DNA of 64,000 bases from assembly GCF_000585335.1 (NCBI RefSeq), contig NZ_KK073872.1, positions 1,913,283 through 1,977,282 on the forward strand. Direction: 5' to 3'. A program made the translations under genes and the position numbers. Under the pieces are notes generated by a model. The model saw nothing but the letters and a program-made list of their open reading frames with translations, made no database searches and had not been told where the DNA came from. This DNA comes from Cloacibacillus evryensis DSM 19522. Lineage in GTDB: Bacteria; Synergistota; Synergistia; Synergistales; Synergistaceae. Within the stretch, counting starts at the first letter, position 1. The number at the start of each line of letters is the position of its first letter. Positions 36,483 to 45,572 of this stretch are shown in pieces.

Positions 36483-37187
36483 ATGCCACAGACGACGGCG
36501 GTTAAGGCAAAAGAATATCTTTCGCGGGACGCCCTTTCCCATATCGACATGCTGGAGGCGATCGACAGGGGCAGCGCAGATATCCTCTACGCGGAGCGCG
36601 GCGGCGTAATCCTCATCGAACGGGAGAGCCGAAGCTGCATGATCTCCGTAGACGAGATCAGTATATGCGAGGAACTGCCCTCTCTCGGCAGTTATCCGCA
36701 GTACGCGGCGCACCAAAGGGATGCGGCGGCATATATCACGCAGGGACGGAGTTTTCCACATTCTCTCACCGTCTGCCAGGCCGCCTATCTGGAGAAAGAG
36801 CCGCCTCGCGCTTTGGAGGCCGATATCCGGCCACTGACAGAGGAGCAGGCGGAAACTGTCTTTCACAGCTACGAGGCGATGGACGATCCGGCGTATATCA
36901 GGGAACTGATCTCCCGCGGACAGATGTGGGGCCTCTTTAAGGACAGCCTCTTGGCGGGCTTCATCGGCGAACACCTCGAGGGCAGTATGGGGCTGTTGGA
37001 GGTCCTTCCAGAACACAGAGGGCGCGGATACGGATACGCGCTGGAATCGTTTCTCATAGGGCGCACGCTGGCACGGGGAAGTATCCCCTTCTGCCAGGTC
37101 GTGACCGGCAACCGCCCCTCGCTGGCGCTGCAGAAAAAGCTGGGGATGGCGATTTCTAAAGGAAAGACATACTGGCTGTTTAACTGA
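36483..37187 (+). CDS. GNAT-family N-acetyltransferase (FR47-like)
   Basis: A protein of about 234 residues. The C-terminal half (from about residue 110) is a GNAT domain: DSLLAGFIGEHLEGSMGLLE, VLPEHRGRGYGYALESFLIG as the acetyl-CoA loop, and VTGNRPSLALQKKLGMAI. The N-terminal half is a less conserved substrate domain. ATG 36483 is chosen because GAGGTG lies 7 bases upstream; the preceding TTG has none. Substrate unknown. It is convergent with the HAL-like gene pair. Confidence 0.82.
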   Translation: MPQTTAVKAKEYLSRDALSHIDMLEAIDRGSADILYAERGGVILIERESRSCMISVDEISICEELPSLGSYPQYAAHQRDAAAYITQGRSFPHSLTVCQAAYLEKEPPRALEADIRPLTEEQAETVFHSYEAMDDPAYIRELISRGQMWGLFKDSLLAGFIGEHLEGSMGLLEVLPEHRGRGYGYALESFLIGRTLARGSIPFCQVVTGNRPSLALQKKLGMAISKGKTYWLFN

Positions 37188-37315
37188 AAAGGACAAAAAA
37201 TACGCCCGGCAGTTCACGGCGTTCTGCCGCAGGCTACCAGGCGTTGGGGTACGCCGCCTTAGGCGGCGCGTCCTCCAGCTTAGACGACTTTTTATTCAGG
37301 TTCTGGTATATACCG

Positions 37316-38425
37316 TCAATCAGTCAGTTTATAGACCGCCATCAGCTCGGCGAAAAGCTCTATGCCGGCGTCGGCTTTTCTCGCCGCGGAATAGCTGAAT
37401 TCCACGTGGTCTTCCTGGCCGCCCTTGGTCGGGATGGAGTCGGCGCTGACCTGCATCGTCATGCCGCGCAGTTTATCGAGCAGCGCCGAGACGCGCGGCG
37501 TTTCGCCGAAGAGCTCCGCAACGTCCCAGCCCATCTCCGCGAGGATCACGCTGAGCAGGTCCATCACGTATCCGACCTGCGTGTTGCTGCAGTTGCAGCC
37601 CATGACCGCCTCAAAGGTGCCGTCTTCAAGCTCGAAGAGGTTGGGATTGTCGCAGGTGATGTTGTTTTCAAAGTCAAGTATCCCGCGGATGAATTCCACA
37701 GTCTCTTCGCAGGCCGCGAGCTTGTCGCGGTCCACCTTGCCGGCGGCGGCTTTGCGGTAATTTTCAAAGAGTCTCTGGAATCTGATGAAGGAGACGACGG
37801 CGATGCTCTGGCTCATCGTCGAGCCGTTCATCTGGGCGAGGACCTCTTTGCATTCAAGCGTGAAGGTCTCCGCCATGCCCTTCGCGCGATAGGCTTCGGC
37901 GGCGGGCACGACTTTGCCGTCAACGATCGCTCTCGCGCCGGGAAGCCCAGCGACGGTCATGATGTTCTGCGCGATCGGCGCGAGGTCGCTGAGTCCCGTG
38001 GAGCCGTCGCCGTGGACCGCGGGCGATATGCCGTTGTTGAACATATCGAGCAGTCTTTCGATCAGCGACACGCGCACGGCCGAAAAGGCGCGGCAGAGGA
38101 TGTTGGCGCGCAGCAGGAGTTCGGCGCGCGTCACCTCGGCGGGAAGAAAGTCGCCGAATCCAGCGCCGTGGACGTAAGGCAGCGTCTTGTTCCACTCGAT
38201 ATGCTTGTCTGGCGGCACCGGCACGTCCTTCAATGCGCCCAGGCCTGTGTTGATGCCGTATATGGTCGGCGCTCCCTCTTTAAGCCATTCGTCTATCTGT
38301 CCGCGGCTCTTCTCGCAGCGCGCGCGGGCTTCGTCTGAAATTTTTACCTGAGGATGCTCGTCGCTCAGCATTTTGGCGACGTCGGCAACTGTCAGGCTGT
38401 AGCCGTCCAATATGTATGTTCCCAT
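37316..38425 (-). CDS. HAL/PAL-superfamily lyase-like protein, subunit A (no MIO triad)
   Basis: The 369 residues look like a histidine/phenylalanine ammonia-lyase with its middle deleted. Present: the catalytic Tyr loop TIYGINTGLGALKD (Tyr56, Lys66, Asp67), the region that normally forms the MIO group (GDGSTGLSDLAPIAQ, about 140-153) without Ala-Ser-Gly, CDNPNLFELEDG (equivalent of SDNPL) and DSIPTKGGQEDHVEF near the C-terminus. Missing: the RPHPGQ and RVQDxYSLR segments, which occur in the neighbouring gene. I infer a two-subunit lyase. Canonical members are about 500 residues. ATG 38425 follows GGGAGG, 13 bases from the partner gene. Confidence 0.75.
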   Translation of the reverse strand: MGTYILDGYSLTVADVAKMLSDEHPQVKISDEARARCEKSRGQIDEWLKEGAPTIYGINTGLGALKDVPVPPDKHIEWNKTLPYVHGAGFGDFLPAEVTRAELLLRANILCRAFSAVRVSLIERLLDMFNNGISPAVHGDGSTGLSDLAPIAQNIMTVAGLPGARAIVDGKVVPAAEAYRAKGMAETFTLECKEVLAQMNGSTMSQSIAVVSFIRFQRLFENYRKAAAGKVDRDKLAACEETVEFIRGILDFENNITCDNPNLFELEDGTFEAVMGCNCSNTQVGYVMDLLSVILAEMGWDVAELFGETPRVSALLDKLRGMTMQVSADSIPTKGGQEDHVEFSYSAARKADAGIELFAELMAVYKLTD

Positions 38426-38438
38426 AATGATGCCTCCC

Positions 38439-39674
38439 CTACTTCAGTGTCCCGACGGCGGCTTCCACCGCTTTGAGGATCACGCCGTCAGCCGTCAGAC
38501 GTTCCGCCGCGATCATATCCGGCGCGACGAAGCGGTTCTCGTCCATCATGGAGATCTCGCCGCGCAGGCATTTATGCGCCGCGGCCGTGCCGGCGCCGCA
38601 GGGGTAGCCGGGTATCTTCGCGTGTACGATGTCGAGCGCCTGCGCCGACATCAGGATCTCCACGGCCATTACGCGGTTCAGCTTCCTGATGAGTTCAAAC
38701 AGTTTGCTCACCGAGTAATAGGCGAGAGAAACGTTTTTCCTCTTTATCGCCGCCGCCGGCAGCGCCAGAAGCTTCAGTTCCGCCGTCTCCGCGGCCTGCG
38801 TCGACTGTATGATGGGGAAGCCGTAATTGATGCCAAGTTCGTCGGGAACGAGGTTCATCGGCAGCCCGTATGAAAGGCGCGTATCGCAGAGGCGGAAGCT
38901 GCGGCGCTCGCTGGTATGGGCAAGGTCGGCCAGCGCCGTCGCCAGCGCGTCCATCGCGTATTCCGTCCTGTAAAGAGTATGCGCGTGGCTGTTCCAGTCG
39001 GAGGCGACCTGCGCGGCGCACCAGTGGAAGATGTCGCGCACCCCGCCGTGCGTCTGCGGCGTCGCGCGCACGCAGATGGCGTCCTGCACCCTCGGCTTCT
39101 TATCGTAGCCGAAGGCGTAGCGGCCCTCGTCGGTGGTAAGTTTCGAGCCCGCCGTGACGCGGCGCACATTTTCCGCCGATTCGATCTGTCCCGGATAGGG
39201 GCGGCCCAGCTCCTGGAGTCGCTTGTCGAAAGCGCCGAGCTCTCCGCGGATGGCTTCGAGGTTCATCGATACCGCGACGTCCGCGGTCTTTATCGCGCGT
39301 CCAGCGACGGCGCAGATATACATCGCCATACCCGTCGTCACACAGTTGCTTTTAGCGACGAAGTCCCTCTCTTCCACGGGCAGTTCTCCACCGGTTTCCA
39401 GAGCCTCGGCGAGCATCTCCGCCAGCGTCCCTTCATCCGCGTCCTCATAGGGCAGTTCGGGCAGGACCTGCCCCTTCAGGCGTTCTTCCGCCGCCTTCTG
39501 AAGCTTGAGGCAGCCCTTTTCCGCCGCACCCTCGGCCAAAAGTTCAAGGATGACGGCGACGCAGCCGTCGGGAAGCGTCTCCTTCTTTGTGCAGCATTCC
39601 GTGTTGACGACCGGTTCACGTGAGCCGCCGCGGCGAGCCGCCAGGATATCGTCGATCCACTGCAAATTTTCCAA
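38439..39674 (-). CDS. HAL/PAL-superfamily lyase-like protein, subunit B (complementary segments)
   Basis: The protein (411 residues) carries the family parts lacking in subunit A: SMNLEAIRGELGAFDKRLQE, GRPYPGQIESAENVRRV (RPHPGQ-like), PRVQDAICVRATPQTHGGV, and TSERRSFRLCDTRLSYGLPM. It lacks the N-terminal Tyr loop, any MIO region and the QEDH segment. The N-terminal 120 residues are not recognised. TTG 39674 is chosen because GGAGGTG precedes it by 7 bases; the upstream in-frame ATG has no ribosome site. Probably a structural or substrate partner of subunit A in a mixed tetramer. Confidence 0.65.
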   Translation of the reverse strand: MENLQWIDDILAARRGGSREPVVNTECCTKKETLPDGCVAVILELLAEGAAEKGCLKLQKAAEERLKGQVLPELPYEDADEGTLAEMLAEALETGGELPVEERDFVAKSNCVTTGMAMYICAVAGRAIKTADVAVSMNLEAIRGELGAFDKRLQELGRPYPGQIESAENVRRVTAGSKLTTDEGRYAFGYDKKPRVQDAICVRATPQTHGGVRDIFHWCAAQVASDWNSHAHTLYRTEYAMDALATALADLAHTSERRSFRLCDTRLSYGLPMNLVPDELGINYGFPIIQSTQAAETAELKLLALPAAAIKRKNVSLAYYSVSKLFELIRKLNRVMAVEILMSAQALDIVHAKIPGYPCGAGTAAAHKCLRGEISMMDENRFVAPDMIAAERLTADGVILKAVEAAVGTLK

Positions 39675-39973
39675 CTCTTCGCACCTCCAAGATAATAAAA
39701 ATCCGGCAATCTGACCTCTCCGCCATTTTCTCTCCGGCATTTATCGCGAAGAAAGCCTTCCGGTTGATTTCTGCCTTTGATTCTACAAAACCTCCGTCGA
39801 AAATTTATAGAATTTTTATAAAAAAAGCGTCTAAAACCAGAATTTTCACCCTGATTTTGACGCGAAACTGACGCGTATCAAATAGGCGCGTTTGCGGCAA
39901 AGGCCGGTTCAGGATAAAATATAGGACATAAAATCAGGCTGGTTTTACAAGGGATCTGCGAAAGGAAATTTCG
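39675..39973. promoter_or_regulatory. Divergent promoter region between HAL-like pair and BTAD regulator
   Basis: Three hundred AT-rich bases without a gene. The half-site TGACGCG occurs in TTTTGACGCGAAACTGACGCG (39857-39877) as a direct repeat 11 bases apart, a possible regulator site. Candidate -10 hexamers occur on both strands (for example AAAATATA near 39917); no promoter is clear enough to place. Confidence 0.4.
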
Positions 39974-42900
39974 ATGGGGACAAAAGTGGTCAGGATAAAG
40001 TTGATGGGCGCACCTGAAATAGCGATCGACGGCACCCCCGTCAGACTGCCCTTCCGTCAGGCCGACGCGCTGATCTATTACCTTGCCGTTACCGGCTCCG
40101 CCGCTAAGACAAAGCTCTGCGACCTCCTGTGGGGAAGCAAATGCACCGACGAAAAGGCAAAATCCAATCTGCGCAACACCGTCTATGTGATCAGGAAAGC
40201 GTTCGGCGGCGACTTCATCGACGAACCGGCACGACAGACGATGGCGCTGAATCCCCGACGCCAGATAGAAAGCGACCTTCAAAGCTATATGGAGGGCGAA
40301 GCCCCTGACTGGGAAGACTTCCTCGGCGGTTTTTATCTGAAGGACAACGAAGAATTCAGCGAGTGGACCGAGGCTACGGCGCGGCAGGTCAAAGAGAGCT
40401 ACTGCCGGCGGCTCAGGGAAAGGATAGCGGCGGCCTACGACGCGCGCGACTTCACCCTCTGCCGTTCGCTCTGCGACTCGCTCGCCGGCGCCGATAAGTA
40501 TGACGAATACGCCTGCCGCCGCCGGATGATGATGCTGAAAAGCGAGGGCAAAGAGGCGCAGGCGCAGAAAATATATGAAGAGCTGAGAAAACTTTTGCGG
40601 GACGACCTCGCGCAGGAACCTGAGGCCGAAACGACGCGGCTCGCTCGCGAAATAAAAAGCCGCCCGCCCCGCGCGGCGCGGCCCGACCTCGGCATTGAGA
40701 CGAGACGCGCCGCCGCGGGAGCGGGGTTTTTCTACGGACGCGAGGCGGAGCTGGCAAATATCTCTCGCACGCTGCGCCTTTTCATGGGAAACGCGCCCGC
40801 CGCGAGCATCGTGGTAAAGGGCGAAATGGGGATCGGAAAGTCCGCGCTAATGGAAGAGGCGCTGCGCCGCACGGCGGCGGGCGACGCCGCGCTGATATCG
40901 GCACGCTGTTATCAGGCGGAAGAGAGCTTTCTGCTCAAACCGTGGTACGACATTTTTGAACAGCTCCTGTCATCCCTATCGAACGACGTCTCCGAGGAGG
41001 CACGCACGCTGAGAAAAGCGGTGACTTCGCTCTTCCCGAGCGCGGATTCCGTCGTCGCGCCCGCAGACGAACTTTTCTCCGCCTGGGGAGAATATTTTCT
41101 CGTCCGGGCGCTTGTCAAGTACTGCGCCGGCAGCCGCCTGATCCTCAAGATAGACGACATCCAGTGGGCCGACCCCGCGAGCCTCGCGCTGATCCGCAAC
41201 ATCGTCACGATGGACAAAAACCGAGCCATCCTCTTCGTCATGGGCTGCCGGAACGACGCCCCCGCAGCGACGGAGCGGCTGACGAGCGGCCTGAAATTGG
41301 CGGGTTTACTGGAGGAATACGATCTGGAGCGCTTCACGCCGGAACAGACCGCCGACTTCGCGAAGAAGTTCCTGCCGCGCCGCGGCTTCGACGCCGCATT
41401 CGGCAGTTCGCTCTTTCGCGAGACGGAGGGCAACCCGCTCTTCATAACGGAGACGCTGAACAACATATCCTTCAGCGGCTCGCTTGCCGGCTTCACGCCG
41501 AAACTGGGCGACGTCATCCGCCAGCGCATCCTCGGCGTCGAAGGAGAACCGCGCAAGGCGCTCGACCTGATCTCGATGATGCCGGACGGCGCGGCCTTCG
41601 AAACGCTGGCGCGCATCTCCGGCAAAGAGCCGGCCGGGCTCGTGGATGATCTCGAACAACTGATAGAGCGAAAACTAATCCGCGAAGAGGCGGCCTCCGG
41701 CGGCGTCATCTTCCGTTTCAGCCACCAGAAGATCAGGGAATACACATACGAAAACATCCCCCTCGTCAGAAGAAGGCTGCTGCATGAAAAGATCGCCCTC
41801 TACTTTGAGAGCACCCTGGCCGCGCAGCCTCACGGCGCTTTCGTCTTCCCGAAACTCATCTATCACTTCGAGAAGAGCCGCCTGCTGAAAAAATATCTCG
41901 AATACGTCATAAAGAATATCATCGGCTACCTCAACATAACGCAGGAATACTTCCCCACCGGCGGAGACGCCGCCCAACCGCTCATACTGAGCGGCGAGAA
42001 CGGCGTATCCGTGCTGGACATGAACAACATCGAAAGCTATTTCCAGAGCGTGGAGCGAAAGATAACGGAGGACCCCGCCCCCTTCCGCGACGAAGAGGGG
42101 CAGGCGCTGCTTTCGGAATTCTACGTCCTCCAGGCCAGGCATTACACCCATAACCTGGGCTACGCGCGCGCGCGGGAGTGCATCGCGAAAATCCGCGAGA
42201 TCAACGGTTCCTGCGCGACGGCGGCGCAGCGCGGATACATTTTAAAGGCCAACTATCATCTCAGCTCCATCTGCATGGACAGGATGGAGATCGCGCTTCT
42301 GCTGCGCACCGCCGACGAATCGGCGCGGCTCGCGGAAATAGACGGAGACCGCAACTGGAAGGCGGCGTGGCTGCGCATAAGCGGGATGTCGCGCGCCTTT
42401 GCGGGAAACTACGGCGAGGCCGTCCGGCTGCTGGAAGAGGCGGCGGCGCTCTTTTCCTCCTTCGGCGATACGGCGGCGTACCGCTACTCCCTCTGCGCCT
42501 GTTACGCCTGGCTCGGCGAGGCGAAGCGGAACCAGTTCGATTTCACGGAGGCCGAGCGCTGGCATGAACGCGCGGTCGGCCTCTGCCGCGAGGCCGAGGC
42601 GCGCGGAGGCGCGGCGCTTATTTACACATTATACGCGCAGTCTCTCGCCGACAGCGTGCTCTCCGGTCACGAATGCGACGAGGCAAAGCTGCGCCGCGTC
42701 CTGAAAAGGGCCCGCGCGTTCTTCGACAAATTCCATCTGCGCTGGTATCGCGGCGTCGCCTGCGCCTATTCCGCGCTCGCCGCCTGCAAAGCCGGCTCTT
42801 ACGAAGAGGCCGCCGACTGCCTTGCGGAGGCGCGCGCCGCCGCGGAGCTTCTCGACAGCGATTACGAACGCTGCGTCGCGGACCGCGTCTCGGCGCAGAT

Positions 42901-43048
42901 CAAAGCCATCCTCGCGCAAAACGGCGAAGGCACGGAAACGCTGGCCGCTTTAGTCAATGAAGATATCGAGTTCTATAAGGAAAGGGCGCTCCGTGTGACG
43001 GAACGCCTCTCGCTGCCGATAGAAAAAGCCTGCCTCGAAGGGCTGTAA
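39974..43048 (+). CDS. BTAD-AAA-TPR transcriptional regulator (SARP/MalT-like)
   Basis: A 1024-residue regulator. Residues 1-95 form an OmpR-like winged helix (VRIKLMGAPEIAIDGTPVRL, LIYYLAVTGS, NLRNTVYVIRKAFG); 96-235 form the bacterial transcriptional activator domain; 255-560 form an AAA-16 ATPase with Walker A VVKGEMGIGKSALMEEALRR and Walker B LILKIDDIQWADPASLAL; the rest is TPR-like helices that usually bind an inducer. The ATP-dependent design suggests a ligand-activated switch. It is divergent from the HAL-like pair, which is the probable target. No C-terminal LuxR domain is visible. A GAAAGGAAA-type ribosome site precedes the start. Confidence 0.85.
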   Translation: MGTKVVRIKLMGAPEIAIDGTPVRLPFRQADALIYYLAVTGSAAKTKLCDLLWGSKCTDEKAKSNLRNTVYVIRKAFGGDFIDEPARQTMALNPRRQIESDLQSYMEGEAPDWEDFLGGFYLKDNEEFSEWTEATARQVKESYCRRLRERIAAAYDARDFTLCRSLCDSLAGADKYDEYACRRRMMMLKSEGKEAQAQKIYEELRKLLRDDLAQEPEAETTRLAREIKSRPPRAARPDLGIETRRAAAGAGFFYGREAELANISRTLRLFMGNAPAASIVVKGEMGIGKSALMEEALRRTAAGDAALISARCYQAEESFLLKPWYDIFEQLLSSLSNDVSEEARTLRKAVTSLFPSADSVVAPADELFSAWGEYFLVRALVKYCAGSRLILKIDDIQWADPASLALIRNIVTMDKNRAILFVMGCRNDAPAATERLTSGLKLAGLLEEYDLERFTPEQTADFAKKFLPRRGFDAAFGSSLFRETEGNPLFITETLNNISFSGSLAGFTPKLGDVIRQRILGVEGEPRKALDLISMMPDGAAFETLARISGKEPAGLVDDLEQLIERKLIREEAASGGVIFRFSHQKIREYTYENIPLVRRRLLHEKIALYFESTLAAQPHGAFVFPKLIYHFEKSRLLKKYLEYVIKNIIGYLNITQEYFPTGGDAAQPLILSGENGVSVLDMNNIESYFQSVERKITEDPAPFRDEEGQALLSEFYVLQARHYTHNLGYARARECIAKIREINGSCATAAQRGYILKANYHLSSICMDRMEIALLLRTADESARLAEIDGDRNWKAAWLRISGMSRAFAGNYGEAVRLLEEAAALFSSFGDTAAYRYSLCACYAWLGEAKRNQFDFTEAERWHERAVGLCREAEARGGAALIYTLYAQSLADSVLSGHECDEAKLRRVLKRARAFFDKFHLRWYRGVACAYSALAACKAGSYEEAADCLAEARAAAELLDSDYERCVADRVSAQIKAILAQNGEGTETLAALVNEDIEFYKERALRVTERLSLPIEKACLEGL

Positions 43049-43075
43049 AAACAGCGGACGCCGGACAAGCAAGAC

Positions 43076-43137
43076 GCCTCTTTTGAGTTATGCGATTTTG
43101 TTATAACAAAATCAATTAACGTATCGTTCAAAGAGGC
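43076..43137. terminator. Nested inverted repeats between convergent genes
   Basis: GCCTCTTT (43076-43083) pairs with AAAGAGGC (43130-43137), enclosing the perfect palindrome GATTTTGTTATAACAAAATC (43094-43113). The location between two convergent stops suggests a terminator, though no T run follows on the plus strand. Confidence 0.5.
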
Positions 43138-43166
43138 CCATGTATATGATGCCGGTAAAGCCGGCG

Positions 43167-44111
43167 CTAATCTTCTTTTGCGGAATTTTTGGGGAATACT
43201 TCGCGGATCGATCGTAAAAACAGCGGGAGAGCGTGGTTTTCGTTATTTGCCCTGTAATAGCAATTCATGGAAATGACGCAGTCTGGGTCTTCGAGCGGTA
43301 TGATCGTGCTGTCGTGCAGGTTGATAGTCTTCTCGCCGAAACAGAGGGGCACCACGCTGACGCCGCCGGATTGCAGGATCGCCGTTTCAAGGGTGTTCAT
43401 CTGGTGGGGGAATCGTACTTTTTTAGCCTCGACGCCGCGTTTTCGCATTAAAGAAAGAACAAGTTCCGTAAAGTTCGTGATCGAATCGTTCTCGTCCTCT
43501 ACGGAGACAAAAAGGTCGTCCTTAAATTCGTCGAGCCTGACCGACGAACGCCCAGCCAGGCGATGTTCCAAACTCATAGCGACGGCCAGCCTTTCCCGGG
43601 CGAACTCGTATCTGCATATTTGGTCGTTGATCTCATCGATACTGATCGTCATGCTGATGATGGCGATATCCGCTTCTCCGTTGCACATTCCTATAAAACA
43701 ATCTATCGGCTGAAACGACTTCGCCCTCACCTCCACGTTGGGAAAGGTCTTCGCAAAATGCGCCTTGATCGGGTCGATATATTTTTCGGCCCAATAATAG
43801 GGGCTGTTTATCTTGAGCGTTCCGCTTATATCTATCCCGTCATTGCATGAGGTCAACCGCTTGATCTGTTCGTTGGCGCTGTTGAACGCTTTCAATATCT
43901 CCTTGAAAGATTCATAGACAATCTGCCCCGCGGGAGTTATGCTCACGCCCTTCGTATTGCGGATGAAAAGCTTTGCGTCCACCATCTCTTCAATTATGGA
44001 AATATGCCTGCTGAGAGCGGGCTGTGTAATATACAGATGATTAGCTGTCTTTGTGAAGTTCAGATTCTCGGCTAAGGTCACATATTCCTCGATATAGTTC
44101 AGCTTTATCAT
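43167..44111 (-). CDS. LysR-family transcriptional regulator
   Basis: A 314-residue LysR regulator: N-terminal helix-turn-helix (LAENLNFTKTANHLYITQPA, LSRHISIIEEM) and a C-terminal periplasmic-binding-like effector domain (residues 90-300, with WAEKYIDPIKAHFAKTFPNV and GGVSVVPLCFGEKTI). It is divergent from the ten-gene catabolic operon that begins at 44352 and is very probably its regulator, with the inducer being the substrate or an intermediate. The shared region 44112-44351 (240 bases) contains no other gene; it includes CATTATAACGGAG and a related ATTATAACGAAG repeat (about 44143-44176). Confidence 0.92.
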   Translation of the reverse strand: MIKLNYIEEYVTLAENLNFTKTANHLYITQPALSRHISIIEEMVDAKLFIRNTKGVSITPAGQIVYESFKEILKAFNSANEQIKRLTSCNDGIDISGTLKINSPYYWAEKYIDPIKAHFAKTFPNVEVRAKSFQPIDCFIGMCNGEADIAIISMTISIDEINDQICRYEFARERLAVAMSLEHRLAGRSSVRLDEFKDDLFVSVEDENDSITNFTELVLSLMRKRGVEAKKVRFPHQMNTLETAILQSGGVSVVPLCFGEKTINLHDSTIIPLEDPDCVISMNCYYRANNENHALPLFLRSIREVFPKNSAKED

Positions 44112-44351
44112 GATATGCCGTTATCTCCTTCATTTTATTCATTATAACGGAGAACACCGCTAATTATAACGAAGAACGACGACTGTTACAAGCGGCGGCT
44201 TCAAATGCGGTTTTATCCCCCTCGCGGCGCTGGCTATACGCTCCCGTTATATCAACGTCAATAAAAGAATTTCACTAATGCCGCAGATTTGAGGATAATG
44301 CTCGTGAAGAAAATAATTAACTTAAATCGTTTGAGAAGGGGGTATACGTTC

Positions 44352-45548
44352 GTGAAATTCAATAAATCTTTCATCCCATACGGCGGATACTATTCAACGC
44401 CGTTCGCTCGCTGGAACGGATCATTGAAGGCTGAAAATTCAGTGGTGCTGGCTGCGGACACGGCAAGAAGGTGGTTTGTGGAAAAGCAGATCGATCCGAC
44501 CGTGCTGGATTTTATCTACTATGGGATAACTACGGCTCAGCCGTTGTCGTTTTACTCTCACGTCTATTCAAGCGCGGTCATCCTCGACCGCAAGAAAAAC
44601 ATCCCTGGGATACAGGTGAGCCAGGTATGCGCGACCTCCTGCACGACCATGGGGTCGGCGGCGGCCGATGTTGAAAACGGAGCCTATGAAACAGTATACG
44701 CTCTGGCGGGAGACCGCTGCTCCAGTACGCCTCTGCTGGTGGTGCCCAGCCCGAATAACGGCTCGGTGGTCACGGAAAATATCGTTACCGACAATTTCAA
44801 GCGCGACCCGTCGCCGGGCGCGGGCTTGGCGATGTTCGAGACGGCGGAAGCGGTGGCGAAGCAAGCCGGCATAACCAGAGAGGAATGCGACGATATCGCG
44901 CTTCTCAGATATGAGCAATATTTGGATGCGACGGCAAACGGAAGGGCGTTCCAGAAACGCTACATGTATCCTGTGGAAATAAAAGAAAGAAAGCAGATAA
45001 AGCGGATCGACGCCGACGAGGGAGTCGCCGCCAGGACAAAAGAGGGCCTGGCCGCCTATAAAACGGTCATTGAAGGCGGAGTGCTGACAAGCGGCAGCCA
45101 ATGCCACCCCGCCGACGGCAACTGCGGCGTTATCGTAACGACGAAAGAAAACGCCGGTAAGCTGAGCGCGGACGGCACCGTAACGGTTCAGATCATATCC
45201 TACGGCGTGGTCAGGGTCGCCCCCGGACGCATGGCTTCCGCGCTGGTCCCCGCGCTGACGCTGACGTTAAAAGACGCCGGCATCGGCGCAGGCGAACTGA
45301 AACAGGTAAAAACGCACAATCCCTTTATCGTAAACGACATCTACCTGGGAAAAGAGATGGGAATAGACCAAAAGCATATAAACAACTATGGCTCTCCCAT
45401 GATCTTCGGGCATCCCCAGGCGCCTACCGCCGGCAGGGCCATCATCGAGCTTATCGAAGCCCTGGCCGTACAGGGCGGAGGCTATGGCGCCTTTACCGGA
45501 TGCGCGGCCGGCGATCTCGGAGCCTCCTTGATCGTCAAAGTGTATTAG
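44352..45548 (+). CDS. Thiolase-family acyltransferase
   Basis: First gene of the catabolic operon. The 398-residue protein has the thiolase fold with the nucleophilic Cys in IQVSQVCATSCTTMGSAAAD, an Asn-Pro-Phe variant of the NEAF motif (KTHNPFIVNDIYLGKEMG), the second-Cys loop near the end (GAFTGCAAGDLGASLIVK), and GHPQAPTAGRAII for the conserved His. It would cleave or form a 3-oxoacyl-CoA. The substitution of NEAF by NPFI marks a divergent branch, so a lipid-transfer-like or specialised thiolase is also possible. GTG 44352 follows AAGGGGG; upstream in-frame ATGs lack ribosome sites. Confidence 0.82.
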   Translation: MKFNKSFIPYGGYYSTPFARWNGSLKAENSVVLAADTARRWFVEKQIDPTVLDFIYYGITTAQPLSFYSHVYSSAVILDRKKNIPGIQVSQVCATSCTTMGSAAADVENGAYETVYALAGDRCSSTPLLVVPSPNNGSVVTENIVTDNFKRDPSPGAGLAMFETAEAVAKQAGITREECDDIALLRYEQYLDATANGRAFQKRYMYPVEIKERKQIKRIDADEGVAARTKEGLAAYKTVIEGGVLTSGSQCHPADGNCGVIVTTKENAGKLSADGTVTVQIISYGVVRVAPGRMASALVPALTLTLKDAGIGAGELKQVKTHNPFIVNDIYLGKEMGIDQKHINNYGSPMIFGHPQAPTAGRAIIELIEALAVQGGGYGAFTGCAAGDLGASLIVKVY

Positions 45549-45572
45549 TTTTTCAAACGGAAGGAAGATAAC

